Source: Nelumbo lutea
Taxonomy: Eukaryota; Streptophyta; Magnoliopsida; Proteales; Nelumbonaceae
Reading direction: 5' to 3'
DNA: 64,000 bases
Assembly: GCA_022828595.1 (NCBI GenBank)
Contig: JAKGHH010000003.1
Coordinates: 58,889,759 to 58,953,758 of the forward strand
The notes under the pieces are model-generated. The model saw only the letters and a list, made by a program, of their open reading frames with translations, was not told where the DNA came from and did no database searches. Each line of letters opens with the position of its first letter. The first letter of the stretch is position 1. The translations under genes were made by a program, and so were the position numbers. Of the stretch, positions 36,126 through 47,695 are shown piece after piece.

Positions 36126-37144
36126 TAGGGATAGACACGAGCCAAATAATTGAGTATTTGATCTCGGTTCGGTAGAAAAATGCAATACTCGAGCTCGATT
36201 CAAATTAGAAATGGAAACTTGAGTTCAGCTTGATTACAAAATTTATGTGTTCAAGCTCGATCTCCTTTAGGGTTGTTCGGATGAAAAATGAACATTTGCT
36301 AATTCAAAATCTCGAAAAAAAAGAATCAAGTTATGTCCCAACTATAAAAACTAAAAAAAAAAGAAAAACAAATCTAGAAGACAAAGAAGACAAAGCAAGC
36401 CTAGATCGGTCCCTCTTCAATGGTTTGAACAAGTTCTTAGTTCCGATCTTCGTCTTTGTCTCGCCTCCAACGTCCGTAGTGACCGACTGACTGTGAGTGT
36501 GTGTTAGAAGTTAGAACTTTGTCACTATGAGAGGTTGCGGCCTGCGACCTACGGCTGCGAGTGGACTTTGACTTTGCGAGAGTGAGAGACTAAGAGCTGC
36601 AATAAGAGGCTGAAACTGAGAGATTGAGAGGAGAGGAGAGAGGACAGACTGACAGAGGAGAGCTGGACTGCGAGAGTGAGAGACTAAAAGCAGTGGTGAG
36701 AGGTTGAGAGCTTGAGAGGAGACCAAAGACGAGAGAGGATAGTGGAGATTGAGGTCTGAGGTGAGGTCTAAATCGAGTGGGTCTGGGTAGGTCAAATAAG
36801 GTAAGGGTTTTTCATTTCTGATTTCTCTTGCAATTGCCACCGTGTATGAGGGACCACAATTATAATATAATCTCACCAATAAAATTTATTAAAAAGGTAT
36901 AATATATATATGATAATATAAATTATACATATATATCAAATTATATATCAGCTCGTTAGGCTCGCGAGCCTAACAAGCTGAATTTCATATTGCTCAGACT
37001 CGACTCGATTATTAAAACAAATATAATAAAAAGCTTGAATTCAGCTCGAATCTTGATTTTAATTAAACCAAGACCAGGTTTTCACGAGCCTAGCTCAAAT
37101 GACTCGTGATGATTCGTGAAAAGCTCGACTCGTGTTCATCCCTA
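36126..37144. mobile_element. hAT-like MITE, about 1 kb, with GA-rich core
   Basis: TAGGGATAGACACGAGCC at the left; GACTCGTGTTCATCCCTA at the right, a near inverse. Flanks GTTGGGCT (36118-36125) and GTTGAACT (37145-37152) match at 6 of 8. CGAGCTCGA motifs repeat near both ends. The middle (36490-36830) is a purine-rich GAGAG tract, which opens a long but meaningless frame on the minus strand. Confidence 0.75.
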
Positions 37145-37419
37145 GTTGAACTGCCCAAATTAGACCCCTAATTCTTTTTATCTCAAGTTCTTTTAACAAG
37201 TCAATGCATCATACAAGTCCTCACTAATTATTATGTAAAGCAAATATTTGCCTTGATTTCAATGCAACCTATAATAGTTAAATAAAAATATTGGAAGGTT
37301 GTTTGTTTTTACCCTTTAATCTTATATATACACATCTCCTGTGGACGTGTTCTTACACTATTGTATTTTACGCCTCTAATAGTATCTACATGTCAATTTC
37401 TATTCTAGTTTGATTTGAT

Positions 37420-37942
37420 TCCACTTATGAGTGGATTTGAGCCATGCCAAGCTAAATATCTAGTTATTCGAGCTTGGTTCGCTTAAAGACTATTAGGCTC
37501 GAGCTCGATTTGAACTAGAGACTTGAGCTCATATTCGGCTCAAGTCAAAAGCTTAGAAGTTTGAGCTCGGCTTGACTCGAGCTTGATTGTGAATTAAATG
37601 TTTTATAAAAATAAAAATATACATATATTTTTTTTATTTGACATAAGAAATTAAGAACTACAAAAAATAATAATTATTATTATTATTATATACAAAAATT
37701 AAAATTATATATATATGATATTTTTATATTTATTGTATATATATTAATATATATACATACATGTATGTATGTATGTATGTATATATGTATGTATGTGTAT
37801 ACATATATATGTAAAAGCTCAATTAGGCTCACGAGCCTCACAAACCGAGCCTTATTAGGTTTGAGTTCAACTTGAAGCTCGATTTAAATCAAGCCGAGCC
37901 AAGCTCAAATAGCTCATGAAAATCTCGACTCATGGCCACCCC
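37420..37942. mobile_element. Relative of the CGAGCTCG hAT MITE, left end worn
   Basis: Right end CTCGACTCATGGCCACCCCTA; left GATTTGAGCCATGCC. Shares GCTCGAGCTCGATT motifs with the element at 36126. Contains a (GTAT)n tract (37755-37800). Confidence 0.6.
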
Positions 37943-38235
37943 TAATTCCTCTAGAGTTGCCCACTTCTTGGTCTCCTTCACCCACAGTAGCAACCATACC
38001 AAAACCCCAATTAGTTATATTTACAGTAAAGCCCTTGATATGTTGTAACTTTTTTGATAATGCATTCTTGATGGTGTAGGTGTAGTTCGTAGGCCATAGC
38101 CATATAAATTTGTCCTTTGACACCAAAGGAAGGAAGAGAAAAACAATTTTTGAAGCCTAAAGTCCCGCCATAGTGCCATCATTGTTTGGTTATCTCTCAC
38201 TCACACATGAAACGCTTGGCATATATGAAAGTTCT

Positions 38236-38344
38236 AAATTTGTGTTTAGTTTAAAGGAAAAAATAGGGAAAGGAAGGGAAAAGTATGAAACCTATACAAG
38301 TAGGTCTCCACGTAAAGGTATGGAAACCTAAACCAAACATAGTC
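38236..38344. mobile_element. Tourist-type MITE, diverged copy
   Basis: Left ATTTGTGTTTAGTTTAAAGG with GGGAAAGGAAGGGAAAAG; right CCTAAACCAAACATAGTC. TAA on both sides. Confidence 0.6.
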
Positions 38345-38609
38345 TAATGGTCTGAAATTTCCATCTGGCATGGGACCCATCCTTTAGGTCGCCACGTAAG
38401 TCCACATGAACCTCATAACCCACCCTGTGGTCTGCGGAGTGGAGATTCCATTCCAACATATATACCTTACGAGAGTTCTCTTGTTAATCCTTGTGCACAT
38501 TTCAAGCCTACGGGTGAGTGTATCAAATTCTCTATGGTTTGAAAATGATACCATGCCAATCAATAGGCCTTGGAGTGCTTTGAACCACATGTAGGGAACT
38601 GGTATGGTG

Positions 38610-39022
38610 TAGGTGTATGATATTGTCTTGGATTTGTTACAATCCGATCCAGTGCAATGTGAGTCCATTATAAATGGACCAGGTCCAATCCAATCCAACG
38701 AATGTTTTGGACCAACTTGGACCGGTCTACTTCAATGTTTGGACCATCCAATCTGTTCAAATTCATTTTGATTTATAGTGGTTTTAACCCAAATCCGGTC
38801 CATTGACACATATATTCTTATCTTATATCAGTGGACTAGATATTGGCTTAATCCAACCCAATCCAATATAAATTTGTCACAGATGGATCAGGTCCAATCC
38901 AATCTAATAAATATTTTGAACCGGATTGGTCCATTCCAATGTCTTATTGGTTCGTTCAATCCGTCTAAATTGATTTTGGACTAAACGAGATCCAATCCAA
39001 AACCGGTCCACTAACACCCTTA
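38610..39022 (+). mobile_element. Two-unit hAT-like MITE, copy 3
   Basis: 413 bp, collinear with the copy at 28023 (CCATTGACACATATATTC at the joint; CACTAACACCCTTA at the end). The left terminus is worn (TAGGTGTATGATATTG) and the flanking 8-mers do not match. Confidence 0.75.
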
Positions 39023-39620
39023 CTCTATACAACAAATAAAACTATAGATTGTCCGAAGAGACTTGTGATGGGTTCCACGGTCAGATTCATAATGAGCTGG
39101 CTTCTATCAGGATAGGCTTTATACTTGGACCGTTCACACAAAAGGAGGATGTGCCACACGTATTTTCTTTGTGTGCCTGCTTAAAAAATGTGTGATAGAA
39201 TAAACGGCATCTCCTATCAACGCCGTTAGACTCTATTTCGAAAACCTACAATAGAGTCTTCCATTCTCCACTTCCCGCTCCTCTCTCACGGGGCTATCCC
39301 CTCTCTCCCCTTCCAATCGGTGGTGACCAACAACCATCACCAGAAACCGGAGGAAAGAGAAACAAAGATCCAAGGATAATGAAAGAAAAAATCATGGTCC
39401 AAACATCATAACCTATTCTTCCTAGAATACTACCCATCTATATCATTCCCTTACATGTGTTTCAAGGTCCATGAAACCACTCAACTGGTGCCATCACCAT
39501 GATCATAGCAAAATTTTGGGTCCATCCAATAAATTAAAACCACTGACAACATGTTAGTGATCCGATCAAAAATACTGTTTTCCACTAGTCACTGGTGATG
39601 ATTGTTAGTCACCACCGGTT

Positions 39621-40058
39621 TGTCATGGGGCTAGTCGATGAGGCCCCGTGCGGCACTCAATGGGGTCGACTAAGCCTACGAATGTAGGCAACAACACACA
39701 AAAAGCAACAAGAAGGCACACGAATTAGTCAAAAGACTACTTGTATTGCATTAATTAATGGTAAGCACAAGCACACAATTTAGTGTCGAGGGGATCTCGT
39801 GCTTAACTTTTACACGCTATTGATTCACTTGACTACCTACCTCCCCTCAAAGAGTACATTAAGCTTTTGGGGGAATAACATAAAGAAAACATTAAAATAG
39901 TGAAAATCATACTGTGGAATTACAATAATGCCATTAGCAATCCCCCTGTACAAAATGCATGCAATACCCCACCCAAGTCACACACTTGGACACTTAGATG
40001 GCAGGTTGTGGGCATGATGATGGCACTTGATGCCGTAGCAAAGTGAACACTTGTGATA
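39621..40058 (-). repeat. 3' LTR of the gag-protease element
   Basis: 438 bp, on the plus strand TGTCATGGGGC...CTTGTGATA. Shares long stretches with the other LTR, e.g. AGTGTCGAGGGGATCTC and TTAAGCTTTTGGGGGA. Confidence 0.85.
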
Positions 40059-40639
40059 GTCTCCCCCACTCAATTCAGTCTTCGTCCTCAAAGGCTAACT
40101 TCTGCTTGTGGCTCACATCTATTGTGGATGAAGGATGGTTTTCTAGTTGCTCTACAAATAAGGTTCCTTCCAAGGCCCGAGCAGGAGGTTGGGTGGAAGG
40201 TTTTTGGGTGTTCTTGATGGTGGGAAAACCTATGGCTAGTCCCTAAGTTAAGTCCTTGTCTGGCTGCTCCAAGGTAGGATTTTGGATGTTCCACTTTGGT
40301 GGTAGGAAAATTTGAGGCCAGGGCTAAGTCGATATAATGGTTTGGATTTTTCGGTATTCGTTCCCATGAATTTTTGCCCAAGGATTGTTGCTCACCATGA
40401 TACTACGTGGTTTGGCTTGAGGAAGGGTGAGAATATGGTCCCTATATGGTTTGGGTGGTACTCATTCTCCCTAAAGGTTGAGGTAGTAGATGTGGTTACA
40501 GTTGAAGTTGGCCTTGGGTCTTCTACTTTGGTTAACACTCAATGCCAGGCGCAACCGCGGCTGCTGGGGTGCTGAGGATGACTTGGAGGGCTATTTCTTC
40601 ATCTGGTGTCTTCACTTGATTGGTGCTTCACAAATGAGG

Positions 40640-42450
40640 CAGGGTGAGTAGAGGTCTTCTCTACTGCATGCTTCACACTGGCTCCATGCAAAGGGAGCTC
40701 TTGTCCATAATGCATAAGGAGTTGATGTGTGGCATCAGGGCTACTTCCACCTGCATTAGAAAACCCATCCCCAAGACAACTTGAAAGTCATCCACGGGTA
40801 CAACAGATAAATTAATTTTTCCTTTCCAAGGCCCAAATTGGAGATCTATCCCTTGGCCTTCAACAGATTTTGCACCAGAGTTTACAGCTTTGAGCTAGCC
40901 TGTCTCCTTGGTAATTGGAAGGGCTGGCCACTTTCCCTCAACAATGGAAATAAAGTTGTGTGTGGCCCCAATGTCTACTAGGGCTTGGGCTGGCTTCCCG
41001 CTGAGGGTGATGTTCACATATTGGAGCCCCTTATGGGCTTTATTGGTCCGTCTTGGTGTGGTTTCTTTCTTCATCATTGCATTAAAAAGTTGAAGTGCGC
41101 CCCACTCTTGGCGCTTGCATGGACTTTTCCTCATTACTTTGCTCATCATCACTGAGCTTGGCGACAAGGGCATTGATCTTCTTCCTTGTTGGGGCAATCA
41201 CGAACCAAATGCTTCTCCCCACAAATAAATCAAGAGCATGGGGGTCCAGTGGTTCTAGAACTGTAACTGTGTTGGCGACCTTGATCTTCTTATGGCTTCT
41301 TCCCATAGTCCTGTCTAGTTGGATTGCTAAAATTTGAGCAGTCATGAAGAGGGCATAATTGATTGGCTCCCCCACTCAAGTCCAAGGCACACGGGTTGGT
41401 TGGCTTTGGGGCTTCTTCATCAGACAAGATTGTCTCATTTAGTTGCTCTGCCACGGCCATTGTTGTGGCAAGGTCCTACATGTTGCGGCGTTGGAGCTCT
41501 AATTTGGCCAATGGCTTCAATCCACCCATGAAGTTGAATAGTAGATCCTTGTCGGACATGTCCATGATCTCTAGGGTAAGGACTGAAAACTCTTTGACAT
41601 AGCCGTGGAGTGAGTCCGCATGCTCGAGTGCTTTTAACTTTTTCTGCTCTAGGTAATCCATGTTCTCTGGATAGAATTTCCGCTTTAGTTCTCGCTTGAA
41701 ATAAGCCCATGTGTTAATGGTGCATGTGCCCTGTTCAATGTCTTGGCATCGCCTGTGCCACCATATTATAGCAATGTCAATCAAATACATGATCACAGTA
41801 CGAGCTTGAGTTAGGTCATCATCAATGCCGACAGCAAGGAAATATTGTTCCATTTGCCATAAGAAGTTGCCAAGTTGTCGAGCATCTCAAGAGCCAGCAT
41901 AAAGTGTGGGCTCCTAGATCTTTACACGAGTAGGGGCCAGTGTTGTGGAGGGACTAGGAGTGCTAGCCACTAATCTCTTAAGGAGTGACATGTCTCATCT
42001 TAGGTAATCCAGTTGTGCTTGGAGTCAATAGGGGCTTCCATGGCTACTTACATGGTCATCCACTCTCTCTTGATGTCTTCTAATTGTGCTTGAATGGCTG
42101 TTGGTGTGGGCATGGCTCTCATCCACGTCGACTATTCAGCTCTCATCTCGTCAACTTGGTCTTGGACGTTGGATCGGGATGAACTCCCTTCTTATCGGGA
42201 GGTTGTACGAAGGACTTCCTTGAGGGTGCCATTTAGGACGTCTTGGACCTCATTCATGATGCCATTCAAGCGGGCTTCTAGCTCCACCATGGAGCTCTCA
42301 ATGGTTACCACGTTTAAGTGGATTTCTTCTTCTCGGTCATGCATCTCCCCAACAGTCACTTTACAACAAATGTTGCATGTCTCAAAGGCAACAAGCTTGT
42401 CCACTAACTTGTCATGCTTCCTTGGTTTGGATATGCGGCCCTTCAAGGCT
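40640..42450 (-). pseudogene. gag and aspartic protease of the gag-protease element
   Basis: Minus strand. A coiled-coil N-terminus (42446-42192; EVQDVLNGTLKEV) precedes a retrotransposon gag domain (41853-41476; TWAYFKRELKRKFYPENMDY, FMGGLKP). The zinc knuckle near 41210 reads FICGEKHLVRDC with its first Cys replaced by a TGA stop. Protease near 41000-40930 has LVDIGATHNFI, Ile in place of Ser/Thr in the active-site triad, and a C-terminal VDDFQVVLGMGFL near 40780. Stops and frame changes make it a pseudogene. Confidence 0.8.
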
Positions 42451-42600
42451 TCTCTATGATGGCTTCATCACCTAGTGCCTCATGGTCTCCCTAGCATGGG
42501 CAAGGCCATGCTAAATCTCATCGGCGAGTTCCCTGTTGTGCTTCATTGCACCACCACTAGTGTCATTGTGCAAGGGTCACAATGTGTTGAAGAGCAACCT

Positions 42601-42612
42601 GCTCTGATACCA
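42601..42612 (-). other. Primer-binding site (initiator tRNA-Met)
   Basis: Minus strand TGGTATCAGAGC, 2 bp from the 5' LTR of the gag-protease element. Confidence 0.85.
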
Positions 42613-42614
42613 AC

Positions 42615-43039
42615 TATTAGGGGCTAGTCAACGAGGCCCTGTGTGGCACTCGATGGGGTCGAGTAAGTCTACGAATGCAGGCAATAACCCACAAAAGGCA
42701 ATAAGAAGGCATACGAATTAGTTAAAAGGTTACTTGTATTGCATTACTTGATGGTAAGCACAACCACATATTTCAGTGTCGAGGGGATCTCATGCTTAAT
42801 CTTTACACTCCATTGATTCACTCAACTACCTACCTTCCCTCAAAGAGTACGTTAAGCTTTTGGGGGAGTAACATAAAGAAAACATCAAAATAGTAAAAAA
42901 TCATACTATGAAATTACAATAATGCCATTGACAATCCCCCATACAAAATACATACAATACCCCACCCAAGGCACACACTTAGACACTTAGATGGCAGGCT
43001 GTGGCACTTTATGGCACAATAAAGTGAACACTTGTGACA
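42615..43039 (-). repeat. 5' LTR of the gag-protease element
   Basis: 425 bp, on the plus strand TATTAGGGGC...CTTGTGACA; matches the left LTR along its length with many substitutions, so the insertion is old. Confidence 0.85.
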
Positions 43040-43268
43040 AGTTGGAAGGGGGGAGAGAGAGAGAAAGGAGGCAGCCCTATGAGAGAGGAGTGGGAAGTGG
43101 AGAATGGAAGACTCTTTGACAGGTTTCGAAATAGAGTCTAACGGCATTGATAGGAGATGCCATTCCCTCTATCACACACATTTTAAGCAGGCACATGAAG
43201 AAAAGGCGTGTAGCACATCCTCCTTTTGCGCAAACGGTGAGTATAGAGCCTGCCACTCCCACTGAATC

Positions 43269-43762
43269 ACCTTTCACGCATTAACACCTAGTGCTGTCAA
43301 TAGGTTGAGCGTGGTCCGGGTTAGGGTAGAACCAGCCCTAAACCAATAAATTAATATACAAAACCATATTCAAAACTAACCCAATTATTAAATCAGCACA
43401 TTTAAACATGATAATACAGTAATATTATGAGTATACCATGAAAAGATAGATATCAAATTGTGGTGTCTTTGTGTTGCCCTATGGGGTATTTCGGACGGGC
43501 TACCCCTTGTTGTGTAGCTCCATGAAGCCCAAAAAATTAGGAAAAAAAAACATTGTGGTATCATTGTAATGTGCTAGTATACAACCCATTGGTAGCCTTA
43601 TTAAGGGACCATTTGAGAGGGTTTTCACTTTGATTGAGTTGCTTTGAAGAAGCTACCAAAATTAGTTTTGTGGAAAAGTTAATTTCTCAGCTCAATGTAT
43701 TTTTGGGCTTTCTATGTTTTTCACCAAACATAGTTTTACGGCTTTCCATGTGGGGCTTATCT
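43269..43762. other. Intergenic spacer, no gene seen
   Basis: Mid-AT DNA between the foldback element and the putative LTR. Nothing identified. Confidence 0.4.
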
Positions 43763-45678
43763 TGTAATGCCTGAGACCGTTATGGCTGCCCGACCCAAAG
43801 GGGGGATGGAATGGATTATGGAGTTGGAGTCACCACCTAAATTTTTGGGAATTGAGAATTTAAGAAAATCCGGGATTTTTCAAGAAAAACATAAGTTTTC
43901 TTGGTGACTTGTTGGCCCAATGGGATGAGATTCTTAGGCTTCGGGGACCAAGGTACGATGTGGGAAGGTGTTAGGCACCTTACACACGCCCGGTTGAACC
44001 GACCTCTACTTCACCATTCTAAGGAAATTTTCATTATTTTTGGCTTCAAATTTTATTGAAATATATATAACACACACTTGTCAAAACACAAGAGATGAAA
44101 GATGAATAAAATTACCCCAAAAGAAAGCTAACAAAAAGATCAAGTGAGCAAATGAAATAAATTTAAGCAACAAAGATTGATGAATGAAACAATGCTGAAA
44201 AGACTAATGGATTACATTACTAAATGAAGTAGATTTACGAAGAGGAAATGATACTAGTAAGGTAATCAATTATAGACAAGTGACTAAGTGACTAACTAAA
44301 AAACAAATATTAAACATGATAAAGACGGACCTGTTAGGATCGTTCCTAAATTAGACTCACAACTATGCTATGAACATGCAAAGTGTGTTGACTGAATGAC
44401 TAAGTGACTAAGTAAATCACCGAGGCCTAGAGCGACAATCTAGAAATGAACAGGGAATTTTTGAACAAAACATTATGGAAAGGATACTAAGTAAATCACA
44501 AGTGCCTATAGAATTGGATTAAGTGACTTATGGGGATTATACTAACTAATATCGGAATTAACGCTAATTAATTTAAATAAAAGAAAAACAAGACAAAGAA
44601 ACTAAGAAAAGAAGGAAATCAGTTGTAGATTAATTGAAAATTTTTAACTAGCACTAAACTTGCTATCAACTAATTAATATGTTCAACAAATAAAGAAAAG
44701 AAAAAAGGAAACTAAGAAATTAGCCTTAAACAAAAAAAAAACGGTTGACATATCCTTAAAAAAAGAAAGGAAGGTAAATTAGCTCTAAATACATTAATGA
44801 TCAAAATGTGCAAGAAGAAAAAATAGAATGGTGCAACTTCAATTTATTCAAAAATCAAAACAATAGAAGAGTTATATGCAAAATTCATCTTCGGAAAACC
44901 CCAAATTTCCTACTCAACTACTTAGAATGAAATTAATAAATACCATATGAATTAAATTACCAATAAGGGACTTCAAAGGCAAAATTAAGTAAATAAGAAA
45001 GAAAAAAAGAAGGAATGAAGAAAGAAATGTCATACCTTAGAGAACGAGTGAAAGTATTTTCAACCAATCCTCACTTCTGTGTTAGTTTGGATCCATGAAA
45101 ACTCTTCATGCAGTTGATGATATGGTGGGATCAATCTCTCATGGGTGTTCACATGGTTGGAAATGTGGCCCGACTTGTGTAGAATGCTGTTGTATGATTA
45201 AAACTTTTTACTGAAGTGAATTGACTTCAAGAATGCTTCATGATACTAATCTTGGATGTTTGCACGACAATAGGGTTTTTAGGCTTCTAAGTGGTATGGG
45301 ATGACTCTAGGAAATTGGAGAGTGAGTGGAGATGCTTTTGGACATAGCTAAGGGCTGTATAAGGGTATATGCATGGGGGTACTCTCTAGGCTAATGTGGA
45401 AAATGGGGGCATTTATAGATTTATTGAGAGGAGAATGGAGGGATGAGATAAGAGACAAGGGAAATCAATGGATGATGTTTAAATGGTTTTTGAAGGAAGA
45501 TTGATTGAGAGAATGGGTTGTCAAGACAACTTTGGGAGAGATCCTCTCAATTAATCAAGACAATGAGTGGAAGATTTCACCAATTTGCCTAAATTGGACA
45601 TTTCAAGTTTAGGTGATTGGCTTGATTAGATTGGAGGTTCCTAACTGGTCAAATCTTAGATTTTAAGATGGATCTAGA

Positions 45679-46345
45679 CAAGGTTTTAAAAACCAACCCG
45701 AAAACAGAACCATTCTAGCTATCGATTTTCGGGTCAGCAGTTCAACTATCTAGGTCAAACAGTTCGGACGGTTTGCATATTGGGGCAAATGTTTATATGA
45801 GATTTGCCCTAATATGCAAGCCTCATATAAGAAACAAGAGATGTCGGCTGAGAAAGCCAGAAAGGAGAAAGGATAACTATTGTCGGCTGAGAAAGAAAAA
45901 ATGAAAGAAGAAGGAAGGAGAGAAGGAGGGAAGAAGGAAGAGGAGGAGGATGATTCGATGCTCACTAGAGACAATAGCGGCAGTGGCGACATCGAGGCGA
46001 CGGCAACAGATGTAGATCTAAGATCAATTTCTCTAAAACACCTGTAGTCTTCTTCTTCTTCTTCTTCTTCTTCTTCTTCTTCTTCTCTTTGTGCTAGATC
46101 CAAAATATGAGTCCATGTCTCATACTAGATCAAAGATCTGAGTTCTCCTCTCTACAACTTTATATTGTGAACCGCTAACTGGGTCAAACAAGTCGACGAT
46201 TCGATTGCCTGGGTCAGCGTTTTTTTACGAAGTCAATGATTTTTTTACCCAAAAACTGGTTATGGGTGAAACGGAACCGGTTGCTTGGACGATTTTCGAG
46301 ATGAATGGTCTGAACATCTGGGTTAACAACAATTCAAAAGCATTG
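45679..46345. mobile_element. hAT MITE of the CAATGTTTT family
   Basis: 667 bp, CAAGGTTTTAAAAACCAACC...AATTCAAAAGCATTG. Flanks GATCTAGA (45671-45678) and GTTTTAGA (46346-46353) match at 6 of 8. It holds (GA)n-rich DNA and a (TTC)n run (46048-46086). Confidence 0.75.
46048..46086. repeat. (TTC)n microsatellite
   Basis: About 13 uninterrupted TTC units inside the MITE. Confidence 0.95.
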
Positions 46346-46447
46346 GTTTTAGAGGCTAGGAGAAAGGTTTGGTCGTGGGATGCCCTAGGTTAGAAGTTGT
46401 AGTGAAGAAGCTTCCAAACGAAAGGTCTAAATCAAGTCTAGTTTTGG

Positions 46448-47225
46448 GTCTCAAAATTAAAGGGTTAGTTGTGTCAAATTTGGACGATCTTGGTACCGTT
46501 AGACTTGGGGTTTCAAGCTCTATCCATCTACATGGTTGCATTCAGATTTCATGTGGCATATGGTTCAGGATCAAAAGTGATTCTGATTGGACTATCAGAA
46601 TCAATTCCGACTTTGGGTCTTGAGATGAAGGGGTAAACGGTGTTGGATTTGGGTGATCTTGGTGTTTCCGGATTTGGATTTTCAGGCTCTATATATCTAT
46701 GGTTGGATTTCTAATTTGGTGTGAAATGAGGTTCTGGGTAAAATGACTCCAATCGGATGATCGGAATTGGTTTCGGCTTCAAGTCTAAAAATTAAGTGGT
46801 AAACGGTGTTACACTCAAGTGATCTTGGTGTCATTGGATTTGGATTTTTGGGCTCTACGTACCTATGGTTTTAGATTTCTGATTTGATATAAAATGAGGT
46901 TCATGATCAAAATGACTCCGATTAGACGATCAGAATCAGTTTCGACTCTAGGTCTTAAGATGAAGGGGTAAACAATGTTGGATTTGAGTGATATTGGTGT
47001 CATTGGATTTAGATTTTTGAGCGGTTTTGGATTTCTGATTTGGTGTGAAATGAGGTTTAGGGTCAAAATGATTCCAACCGGACAATCAAAATCGGTTTTA
47101 GCTTCGAGTCTAAAGATGAAGGGGTAAACGGTGTCAGATTTTGGTGATTTTGGTGTTGTTGCGTTTGGTTTTCTAGGCTCTACATACCTATGGTCTTGGA
47201 TCCTTGAAGATCTGAGTTTTGTAAA
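46448..47225. repeat. Tandem array, five units of about 165 bp
   Basis: Units start at 46448, 46617, 46783, 46952 and 47108. Each opens with GTCTNAARATNAAGNGGTAAAC-like sequence and contains GATCTTGGTGTCATTGG, GGCTCTAYRTAYCTATGG and AAAATGAYTCCRATYGG variants. The units have diverged; the fourth is shorter. Confidence 0.85.
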
Positions 47226-47591
47226 ATTCCAAAAATACACCAAATCGACTGCAATGTTAGCTTAAGCATGCTTAAAGCTCAAAATGCTATAGAAAGACTA
47301 AGGGGCACAAAATGGAGTGTCTACAACCGCTATATGAAATAATGAAAACCCTCCCAAATGGGTCTAGCATCCCTTAGATGAGGACTCGATTCCTACTACC
47401 ACCGACTTTGGAGGAGAGTTATTAGTATGATGTTGTGCTATTCTAAAAAAGAAAAAAAAAATACAACCCCTATGGGGAATTCAGGCATACGACTAAATAC
47501 CATAAAAAAAACATCCCTTAGATAATCCACTTTCTTTGATGATCACTCCTATATAATAATTGCATTTAGGTTATATTTGGTTGCATTTAAA

Positions 47592-47672
47592 ATGAAAGAA
47601 CAGAATCGATTCTTTAAAATGAAAGAAAAGAATCGATTCTTTAAAATGAAAGAAAAGAATTGATTCTCTTAG
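47592..47672. repeat. 27-bp tandem repeat, three copies
   Basis: TTTAAAATGAAAGAA(A/C)AG plus AATCGATTC repeated three times with two substitutions. Confidence 0.85.
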
Positions 47673-47695
47673 AGAATGATATTAAGGTTCCATTT

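Larger units (their letters stand above)
39621..43039 (-). mobile_element. gag-protease-only LTR retrotransposon
   Basis: Two LTRs (39621-40058 and 42615-43039) in the same orientation enclose 2.56 kb. On the minus strand, a Met-tRNA primer-binding site adjoins the right LTR and a purine tract (AGTGGGGGAGAC) adjoins the left LTR. gag and protease are present, but there is no trace of RT, RNase H or integrase, as in TR-GAG type elements that depend on others for copying. Flanks CGGTT and AGTTG give only a weak target duplication. Confidence 0.8.
39084..43268. mobile_element. Long-TIR foldback element split by a retrotransposon
   Basis: Left arm 39084-39343 (GATTCATAATGAGCTGG, CAAAAGGAGGATGTGCC, GGCATCTCCTATCAACGCCG, CGGTGGTGACCAAC). 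The right arm is its inverse in two pieces: 39592-39620 (ACTGGTGATGATTGTTAGTC) and 43040-43268. Removing the LTR element at 39621-43039 restores arms of 260 and 258 bp around a 248-bp loop, 766 bp in all. Long arms suggest a Mutator-like or foldback element. The element's own target duplication is not clear. Confidence 0.75.
43763..47335 (+). repeat. Putative large solo LTR or LARD-like element
   Basis: Starts TGTAATGCCTGAGACCG and ends GGAGTGTCTACA (TG...CA). The 43800-44010 part (GGAGTCACCACCTAA, CAAGTTTTCTTGGTGAC, GGAAGGTGTTAGGCACC) is a sequence I remember as widely dispersed in plant genomes in Tat/Ogre-type LTRs; this is unverified. A tandem array lies near the right end and a MITE is nested at 45679. 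No flanking 5-bp duplication was found, so the boundaries are tentative. Confidence 0.4.

Noticed and set aside
36511..36879. 122-residue open frame on the minus strand
   Set aside because: It arises from a GA-rich tract in a MITE; the protein is a Ser/Leu/Pro low-complexity string without a domain.
42192..42459. Plus-strand open frame at 42094-42459
   Set aside because: It is the reverse shadow of the minus-strand gag coiled coil of the gag-protease element.
43763..47335. Calling a complete LTR retrotransposon here
   Set aside because: No second LTR, no pol motifs and no matching 5-bp flanks were found; kept only as a tentative LTR or LARD-like repeat.
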